Part shown: piece after piece, positions 56,400 to 64,000 of the stretch
Layout: each line of letters starts with the position of its first letter
Position numbering within the stretch: the stretch's first letter is position 1
Assembly: GCF_035222275.1 (NCBI RefSeq)
Contig: NC_085884.1
Location: 2,418,001-2,482,000 of the forward strand
DNA: 64,000 bases
Source of the DNA: Podospora bellae-mahoneyi
Lineage: Eukaryota > Ascomycota > Sordariomycetes > Sordariales > Podosporaceae
Direction: 5' to 3'
Position numbers and translations under genes: made by a program
Notes under the pieces: generated by a model
Told to the model about the DNA's origin: nothing
Database searches by the model: none
The model's input: the letters and a program-made list of their open reading frames with translations, nothing else

Positions 56400-56930
56400 A
56401 TGGTGAGATCGATGTCTAAGGTATCTGTCAAGGCCAGAAGGGCGGGGTCAAACTGCAGGTGAGCAGTACTCGACGTGCACCTGCCCCACAATATCAAAGG
56501 TGAGTACCACATTGAGTACCTCATCATCGCAGCATCTCAAGTCAGACCTGGTCCAGCACTTGATGATGCCAGGTTGGCCCAGCCTTTGACTCGATGTGAC
56601 AGTTTGAGCGCAGAACTCCATGAACGTGCATGGCACCTGTTGGCAGCTGGTACGGCAGCCAATCCGAGCCAGAAGATGTCAAATCGTATATGGGGTCCCA
56701 AAAGGTGTCAATTCTGGTGTTGTAGCTCAGGTCCCAGCGCCAAGAGAGTAATTCCTTGACAGTGGGGCCAATTGACTATCCTGACAGAAGATAACCGGAA
56801 GGTGCAGCTGCCTTGGACCCCTCTTTCAACTCAGCCAAGCCTTCCAGGTTGACTGTCTCCAGATGATCAACACGTCTTTCGCCCAAGAACTTTCTTATTG
56901 CATCAGGTAACTTACAGAGATGGCAAGTAC
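56400..56930. other. Divergent intergenic region
   Basis: Lies between the leftward transporter and the rightward NLR relic; no supported gene. Confidence 0.35.
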
Positions 56931-57197
56931 GGCCCCTACTCTTTTAATGCCCAATCAGCTGACAAAGTCTTTGCCCCACAGCTTCTCAAAAATTCCGAAC
57001 GTCTTTTCATGTCAAGCCACCAGCATTGGGCCCAGATGAATTCGGTCTCACATCGATACATGATGCGACAAACTCTGTGGGCGATATCATCTTCGTCCAT
57101 GGCTTGGCGGTTCTTCCCGTCGGACATGGTCGTGGAATCGTGATCCCGCTATCGTTTGGCCGTCTTGGCTCCGCCATGAAGAGTCCTTATCTCATTA

Positions 57198-57242
57198 ACG
57201 TATTTTATAAGCGAGTCGTGGGTATAAGCGAGCCGTGGGTTC
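57198..57242 (+). repeat. Left terminal inverted repeat of the Fot1-like element
   Basis: 45 bp, preceded by TA. It pairs with the right copy with one mismatch. Confidence 0.95.
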
Positions 57243-57899
57243 CTTGGCGTAACGCATCCTCTCTCTCCTAAACATCACTTTTTTCCACAACCCAATATGT
57301 CTCCCCCTTCAAAGGAAGCCAGAGTAATCTTAGCCCTTGAAGCTCTTTAAAATAATAAAGAATTGAAGCTTAAAGCCGTAGCTAAGCTCTATAATATACC
57401 TGCTTTACTACACCGTAACCGAGGCGCTGGTAAGCCTGCATGACGCGATACTACGCCTAAATCGCGCCGGCTTATAGATTCCTAAAAGAAAGCTATTATT
57501 TAATATATTATTAAGCTAAATACGCGATCTTTTCCACTAAAGTTACGTGGTATAGAAGATATAGTTAATTGACTATTATATATACGCGACGCACCTCCTG
57601 TTAGTAAGCTTTAGGTATATAACTTCGTTAAACGCGAACTAAAGCTCCGTACGCGCTTTACGCGTAAATATAATTACTAAAGAGTTAAATATAATACGAA
57701 GATTTAAAGGCTATTACCGAGTAGTTTACGCTTACACGCAATATTAAAGCTAAATATAGTATTATAAATAATAATATTTATAACTTTAACGAAATTAAAT
57801 TTATAATAAATATTCTTTTCGCGGGTATAGTAATTATAATTTCGGAGGGCTTTAACAAAATAAAATTAGTTCAATTTAATAACCGTAAATAAGTAATAG

Positions 57900-58320
57900 T
57901 GTCACAACCCTGGTACAGGACGGGTTGTGGGGCCACGGGAATAGGGGCCAATCGGAAGAACGTACGAGAAGAACCAATCACAGTAAGGGACGACTGATCA
58001 GTATGCTCAGGGCACTGAGCAGACTGAGCGGGGTGCTCAGTCTGATCAGGGCACTGAGCAGACTAAGCAGTCGTGATCAGTGTGCCAAGGGCACTGAGCA
58101 AGAAGTAAATATGGCTTGGCACAAGGTCTATATATACGGAGGAACTGGCTGGTGTAGATAGACAGTTCCGCAGTATGCAATTCAAGCTTGTATTCACGGT
58201 ATCTAGTGTTTACATCGAGACATCTTGTCGTACACTGTTTAGCTGTACCGAACCAGGATTATTCAGAAGTAGCCTTCAACCGGTATCCCTTTCAGAGGTT
58301 CTGGATAGGGGTTCGTCATA
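57900..58320. mobile_element. Solo LTR (retrotransposon fossil) nested in the Fot1-like element
   Basis: A 421-bp block of normal GC sits abruptly in AT-rich DNA. It begins TGTCACAACCC, as many fungal Ty3/gypsy-type LTRs do, and is flanked by AATAG on both sides (57895-57899 and 58321-58325), a 5-bp target duplication. It has a TATATATA box near 58130 and no coding sequence, so it is a solo LTR left by recombination. It carries imperfect tandem copies of a GGGCACTGAGCA unit. Lack of AT mutation suggests it arrived after the host element was mutated, or was too short to be a target. Confidence 0.75.
57995..58105. repeat. Short imperfect tandem repeat inside the LTR
   Basis: Three copies of GGGCACTGAGCA with GATCAGT/CTCAGTC spacers, partly palindromic, in the U3-like part upstream of the TATA box. 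They could be enhancer repeats. Confidence 0.6.
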
Positions 58321-59479
58321 AATAGTAATTTAAAGAGTTAATACTTTTAATTAAACTATTTTGCCCTTTATTATTTTAACCGTATGATATTATTATTTTA
58401 ATTAATATATAAAATATAATTTACTATTTATTTAACGTATTATAATTATTAATAACAATTAAATTACTAATCCGGTAAATTTAAATTAAATTAAATATTT
58501 CGATTATTATATAACGTTCTATACGAAAGGTAAATACCGGTTATTAATCCTTAATAATTATAAAAGTTATTACTCGACTACATTCGAGTATTATTATTAG
58601 TAAAATAATATTATTACGCTCTATATACCTTTATACTCCTCCTACTTTCTTTAATTACTCGATATTGATTACTTTATTTTTTAATTACTCGATATTAATG
58701 ACTCTAGGTTACTAAAATAGGCGTATAGCTACTAAATTAAAAGCTTAATATATATATATATTAATTACGTAAGTAAATTCGAGTTTCTCTATACTTTCTA
58801 CGAAACCTTTTTCGCTTTCATAACGGAAAAGAATATATAGAGTAGTTTTATAGAGGCTAGCTTTATACTATACGATTTAAAGAGGATACTTTTTAAACTA
58901 AATATTAAGTTTTATATATTAGTATCCTTAACCTTACGCGTTAGTACCCTATAACTTTAACTTACTTAAATATTATATAATTTCCGAAAAGTTAATTTAT
59001 AATTAATATTTAATAAAATTTATTTTATTAATTATTAAAATAATTTCCCCAATTTAATATTAATTACTATAAACTAATTCATTAAAGGTATAATAATTAT
59101 GATATACTAAGTAACCCTCCTTTAATTAAAAAACACTTCGCTCCGTAAGGCTAATAAAGTACTAAATAAGCGCCGGAAAGCTAAAAATAGATATATATAT
59201 ATAGCTTAAAGGATTATTTACTATATAAGATGCATAGGATTTACTGGACTAGAAGGCCGTGTGTAGGGAGGTAGTGGAAGAAATATAGCCGGATCACGGT
59301 AGTATAGAGGGGGCTCGTACGAAGGTTTAGTGCTGTGGTGTGTGCGGTAAGCCTGGCCATAATGCCCGCACTTGCCAGGAGGCTGTAGAAGGGTCTGATT
59401 CAGCTATTTCTAACGTAATTGTAGTTGGTTCTTAATGTTGTGGTCTAGCAATTGAGGATAGTTGTTGGTAGGTAGTGGA

Positions 59480-59524
59480 GAACCCATGGCTCGCTTATAC
59501 CCACGACTCGCTTATAAAATACGT
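59480..59524 (-). repeat. Right terminal inverted repeat of the Fot1-like element
   Basis: Reverse complement of the left TIR with a single difference, followed by the TA duplication. Confidence 0.95.
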
Positions 59525-62500
59525 TACCGAGTATTTTCATTCGGTTACAATGCAAACTTCCGCGAGTCGGGGACTCCTCTAAGCATCCTGGTCTTTTCCA
59601 AGAGCCTTCTAATCAGGATGAGAGCATATGGACAAATGGACACTGCTTTTATTGGAACTGTAAGCCTCAGCTTACCCCTTTACCCCCTTTAGGCTGAGCA
59701 CCTTGCTGATGATGAACAATTCACCGACACAGAAACCAATAGTATTTGTAGCACATTCTATGGGGGGACTGGTTGTCAAAAAGGTTCGATCAATCCCATG
59801 ATGGCCACCTTAGCCTTCGAGTATAGCTGATGAAACCCAACTCCAGGCACTCCTTCTTGGCAAAAATGATGAAGAATATTGTGATATGGTGGCCCCAGTC
59901 CATAGTATTATGTTCTTGTCCACTCCTCACAGGGGTTCCTCACACGCGGCTGCCCTCAACAGCATGCTTTCAATTATCGGATCGTCTCCTAAGGTTTATG
60001 CTTCCGAGTTGAATCCATCTTCGACATCCATCGAAGATATTAACGAACAGTTTCGTGTAATCTGTGCACCTTGGCAACTTGTTTCTCTGTATGAAACACA
60101 ACAGACCAGGCTCTCTCCAGGGTTAAGGAGAATGGTAAGCTTATTCCCCAAAGGCGGTTTCTAGATACTGAATTGGCTTTGGCACAGATTGTCGACAAAG
60201 GCTCGGGTATTTTGGGTTACCCAAAAGAGGTTTCTGCTCCGCTTGATGCAGATCATCATACAATTTGCAAATACCCAAGCCGCCTTGACTCCAATTATCT
60301 TTTGGTGGTAGATATGTTAAGACAACTGACTCGAGGAATCGGAAGCCACCATTCGAGTCAGTGGCGTCCACTCTGGTTTCACGACTGCGACACAGACTAA
60401 TACCAAATACCCTGTAGCAATAGTTCCCAATGTCCTTCACAAACAGGGCACCTCTCACGTTGAAATGCTCGAGTCAATACTCAGGGTTAAAGGGAATATT
60501 CGACGGGTTTTTGACTATCACCTGGCTGACGCCCTTCCAGGCTCATATGAGCGGCTTCGAAGGGATGCACGATTGCAGAATGGATTGATACATCGGGCCG
60601 ATCACCGCACGTCCTGTGGCTGGTAGGGTTACCAGGAACAGGAAAGTCGACACTTGCCGCGAAGACCATCGACCATATCCAGCAAACTCTTCATGAATCA
60701 AACTGCCAGTACCATTTCTTTTCAGAGAGTGACCCGCTGAAACGGGATTTGTCCTTGTGTCTTCGAGCGATTGCCCTGCAGTGGGCCATTGCCCATCCAC
60801 CTCTTGCTGGACGATTTATTAAGTTCCACCGAGACACGAATTTCTCAGCTGCGGAGCAAACCTTTGCTCGTGTCTGGGATACTACTTTCGAGAACATCAT
60901 CTTTCCAATCGACTTCGGGCACTCGCTGCACTGGATTTTCGATGGTCTGGATGAGGCGGACCAGCCACATTGTCTTATACGGCGTTTGATGCTTATGCAG
61001 TGCCGAACAACCATCAAAATACTGTTTATCAGCAGACCACAAAGAAATCTGACAGCAATTTTGACCACCAAACTTGGAGCTGGGAGCCTAATAGAAGTGT
61101 CTGCTGAACAGACACGGGGCGACATCGAGCATTACATCTTGACGATGACGAGGGAACTCTTTACTTCGGACCAGCTCTCTCAACAAGAGGTGATCAAAAA
61201 AATACTTGAAAGGGCGGAAGGATCTTTCCTCTGGACAAAATTGGCACTCGACACCTTGCGAGACAACTGGGATACGCTGGCTGATATCGATATTGCCTTG
61301 GGGGATGTCCCAAATGGAATGCACTGGACATACGAACGAATGATGGAGAAGGTCGAAAGTCAGTCGGCACGGCCACGAGAACTGGCTCTGCGGATTCTGA
61401 CCTGGGTCTGCTGTTCCTACAAACCTTTAACCATATCCCGGCTTTCTGTGGCCTTGAAACCCGAGTTCGATAGCTTTATCAAGCTCGAGGAATCAACTGA
61501 GCAGGTTTGTGACCAGTTAGTCCGTGTGAACGAAGGCCGAGTGTCACTCATTGACGCCCCTGCGCGCGAGTTTCTCCTCCATGCATCACCCCAAGGCTCG
61601 GCTGCACCCATTGATCAACAGAGTGGCCATGGACGTCTTGCCATTTGGTGCCTACGTTTCCTATCTCAGGATGAGTGGCGACACAGGTTCTCGGGGTGCC
61701 AACAAGAACATATCTCCGCAGATCGACTCGAAGCCCTGTATTCCGAATTCCCTCTCTTACGGTACGCCATCAGCCACTAGGCCTATCACGTCAGCAATGC
61801 AAGGACCAGTTACTCCGATTTGATATCAGCTCTGGAAGCCTTCTGCAACAAATACATTCTGCACTGGGTTCACGGCCTGGCTCTTTCTCGCAGGTTGGAC
61901 CTTGTGGTTACCGCAGTCCGTCATCTTAGCACATGGGCCGGTCGAAGACAACTGGAGCCACAGTTGGAAGTAGAAGGCTTGTGTGTCACGGGTATTGAGC
62001 AGTCCACCACCGAAAACTCTATTCTGCAGAGTTGGATGACCGATCTGATGCACATCGTCGCAAAGTTTGGATCGAATCTCCTCCGAAGCCCATCGTCCAT
62101 ATACAAGAACGTCCCATCACTATGCCCAAAGGGATCTTTCACATCGCATACTTATGGCCAAGGAGCCAGCTGACTTTGTGAGCTGAGGACAGACGAGTTC
62201 GTTTGTGATATTCGTTTCAGTCCTGACGGCCAGCACCTCTACGATGTTCGGTGGTCAGGATGTAATGTGTGGGCACCGGATGTTCTCATCTCACCAGATG
62301 TGATTGGTCATGAAACGCGTTGCATCTTGGATTCCTCACCTTCCGTCGACAGTACGAGGCAACAACAGCAACAGGATGCACACATTGCAGCTCTGGTATG
62401 TGACGAGCACGAGTAGTTTTTCTGTGTTGGCCGCGATGACGGGTCGATCAACTGACCTGAAAGACGGCGCAGTGGTCAGGAAGGCATACAAGCACGGGAA

Positions 62501-63419
62501 CACTTCTGAGGTTGTCGCGATTGAATGGTCGCGCTCCCGGCGATACATTGCCTCAGCTGATGACTCTAGCAAGGCCGTGGTGAAGAGGCTCAGGGTCAAG
62601 GAGGATGGGAAATGGGCCGTGTTTCCGGTTTTTGACTTGCGGGTAGGGGATGTGGTGACACAGATGCTGTTCAACCGGGATGAAACTCTGTGGTTGATAA
62701 GTACAGATTCGTCAGTCCGTGTATGGGATGTGAAGGCAAAGACTGAGGCGTGTAGGAGGCGATGGGAGTCCATGGTCGACCATAGGTGGTTGAACTATCC
62801 TGCTACTTCGGCTCGTCTTATTCGGTTGACTGCAGAGGGAGTTTGCGTTCATGCTTGGGCTGACTTGACAAATGAAAAGGAACTGGAATATGAGATGCCG
62901 GCTGTCAAGGACCGCAATGATGGCGAGAAAAAAGGCGATACTCCCGATTCACCGACCTCACAAACCCCATCCCATTCGACACTACAAACAACACCAACCC
63001 AGGTCCCACAAGAAATAATTACAGCAGTTTGGCAGCCCACCAACGCTCAGTACATTCTTTACCAAACTCGATCCTCCCACCCCACGAGAGACAGAGGCAA
63101 TGCCTTCTACCTCCTCCATATAAACAACGAGGTTTTCTCACGAACGAAACTGTCACTCCTCCTCGGCAGTCGAGTCCGTCACATTCTTGGATTTGTCCAG
63201 GACCACCTGGCGTTCATTGACTGTGACAGTTGGATCTGCACGGTAGCGGTTCTTCATTACCATCAGCTCACAGTAGGGGAAGCAGTGAAGCAGTATTTCT
63301 TTCTCCCTAGCGATTGGGTTCACTCTTCTCTTACGCTGCAGGTCATAAGTCGACGAGGGGTATTGCTTGTGGCGAGGAATGGTGAGGTGGCGGTTGTGAG
63401 GTATATGAAAGGGTTTTGA

Positions 63420-63900
63420 GGCATGATTGAGGACAGCATCGTGGCCGGAATGACCTTATATCTGGGATAAAATGGACAGTTGCTGAAAGTAACGTTGACG
63501 CGAGTCATGACAACTCTGTTTCCATCTCGTTCGGTAATAGTATCAAATATTCCAAGACTTTGCGGAATACCGGGCTCCTGCCTCTTATTGTCCAGAAGTG
63601 TGGTGCGGTGAGTTGTTCGAAGTTAGTGGTTCTCGTGGACGGACATCTGCGCTTCGAGAGATTGTCGCTTCAAAAGATCCTCGCTGAAAAGAATCACGTT
63701 TATCTTCTCCAGACGTGGAAACCCTTAGTGGACAGTTATCAACTGTCTTCATTCTGACATGCATGACCCCGCTCTTATTCCCAGATAGCTGACAGCCAAA
63801 CATCCAGATGCATCGATATTAAAAGCAGATGATCTATTGAACATGTCAGTTTCATGGACTGTGTGGCGCCGCAAACCGGACATCCTAATCCCGCCCGATA
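63420..63900. other. Intergenic
   Basis: No supported gene. It contains the 3' end of the NLR relic and the promoter of the gene at the right edge. Confidence 0.35.
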
Positions 63901-64000
63901 ATGCCGGCGTTGACATATCCCCTCACCGGCCTTGTGCCTGTTGCACTTCTCGCCCTTGGTTTCTCCTTCATCAACAACTTACCTTACCTCATACCTTCGG
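63901..64000 (+). CDS. 5' end of a gene with a hydrophobic N-terminus (cut by window edge)
   Basis: The ATG opens MPALTYPLTGLVPVALLALG followed by FSFINNLPYLIPS, a signal peptide or first membrane helix. Only 33 codons are visible, so the family cannot be assigned. Confidence 0.45.
   Translation, partial: MPALTYPLTGLVPVALLALGFSFINNLPYLIPS

Larger units (their letters stand above)
57198..59524 (+). mobile_element. Fot1/pogo-like DNA transposon, AT-mutated, with 45-bp TIRs
   Basis: Terminal inverted repeats (57198-57242 and 59480-59524) match at 44 of 45 positions and begin ACGTATTTTATAAGCGAG. TA target duplications lie at 57196-57197 and 59525-59526. Just inside the left end, MSPPSKEARVILALEAL opens the Psq/CENP-B-type helix-turn-helix of a Fot1 transposase, and VKRELKLRTRFTRKYNY follows. 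Near the right end CGVCGKPGHNARTCQE is a C-terminal zinc knuckle. The interior (about 57330-59220, apart from an LTR insert) is extremely AT-rich with stops in every frame, the mark of RIP. It is dead as an autonomous element. Length without the nested LTR and its duplication is about 1.9 kb, the family norm. Confidence 0.95.
57000..63419 (+). pseudogene. NLR-type STAND gene (alpha/beta-hydrolase - NACHT - WD40-like), split by a transposon
   Basis: The 5' piece (about 57010-57197) reads GLTSIHDATNSVGDIIFVHG, the opening strand of a fungal DUF676-type hydrolase domain. The next HGLGGS-like motif needs one extra base. Codon Tyr of ...SLSHY|RVFSFGYN is split by the Fot1-like insertion. Downstream (59527 on) come PIVFVAHSMGGLVVKK (GxSxG elbow), IMFLSTPHRGSSHAAALNSM, and after introns a NACHT domain. 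Walker A is GLPGTGKSTL and Walker B is LHWIFDGLDEAD, followed by IKILFISRP. A TAG interrupts at about 61778. A beta-propeller-like C-terminus ends at 63419 (SSVRVWDVKAKTEACRRRWE). Such proteins act in fungal non-self recognition and incompatibility. At least three coding breaks besides the insertion make this a pseudogene. Confidence 0.85.

Noticed and set aside
57330-59220. AT-rich tract as centromeric or mitochondrial DNA
   Set aside because: It lies inside TIRs with TA duplications and retains transposase words, so RIP of a transposon explains it.
1-64000. CRISPR arrays, bacterial operons, rRNA genes, telomeric repeats
   Set aside because: No regularly spaced repeats, Shine-Dalgarno-type gene chains, rRNA-like blocks or TTAGGG arrays were seen.

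Overview
The window looks like nuclear DNA of a filamentous ascomycete, most likely a Sordariomycete and perhaps Sordariales. The evidence is short introns (about 45-70 nt) with GTANGT donors and CTAAC-type branch sites, housekeeping genes of fungal type (Nup37-like, a 3,212-residue VPS13, a DUF3429 mitochondrial protein), a Fot1/pogo transposon, a NACHT-type NLR relic, and AT-rich tracts full of TA-type stops that look like repeat-induced point mutation (RIP). The taxonomic placement is an inference.

Layout. 1-909: 5' part of a Nup37-like gene. 1.4-2.4 kb: a decayed, possibly F-box-like gene. 3.0-15.1 kb: the most interesting gene block. It holds a SAM methyltransferase, a PTR2/POT peptide transporter, a ferric-reductase-like flavocytochrome and an ATP-grasp ligase, all on the minus strand. 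Diverging from the ligase on the plus strand is a fold-type II PLP enzyme fused to a rhodanese domain. Exact copies of one 10-mer (AACTTGCTCA / TGAGCAAGTT) sit 300-415 bp upstream of three of these genes, and a one-mismatch copy lies in the divergent promoter. I read this as a candidate small-molecule cluster built around an amino-acid ligase rather than an NRPS or PKS. 17.5-18.5 kb: a Rossmann-fold dehydratase/epimerase-like gene, followed by tRNA-Gly(GCC).

19.5-28.1 kb is an accessory island between tRNA-Gly and a tRNA-like Pol III element. It holds an unknown two-exon gene, a broken RHS-repeat toxin fossil of bacterial type, an SR-protein-kinase pseudogene whose middle is AT-mutated, a broken helical gene and a lineage-specific basic protein. 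28.5-37.6 kb carries several small or orphan genes and a secreted type-B carboxylesterase. 40.4-50.1 kb is VPS13, followed by the DUF3429 mitochondrial gene at 51.3-52.7 kb.

52.9-63.4 kb is a second decaying region. It contains a Q/Y/P-rich gene whose frame changes at a C7 tract, an MFS transporter with frame breaks, and an alpha/beta-hydrolase-NACHT-WD40-like NLR. The NLR is split by a 2,327-bp Fot1-like element flanked by TA duplications. That element is itself split by a 421-bp solo LTR with a 5-bp duplication. The last 100 bases start another gene with a hydrophobic N-terminus.

A window-wide pattern is that many genes on either strand are C-rich in the 5' half of the coding strand and G-rich in the 3' half.
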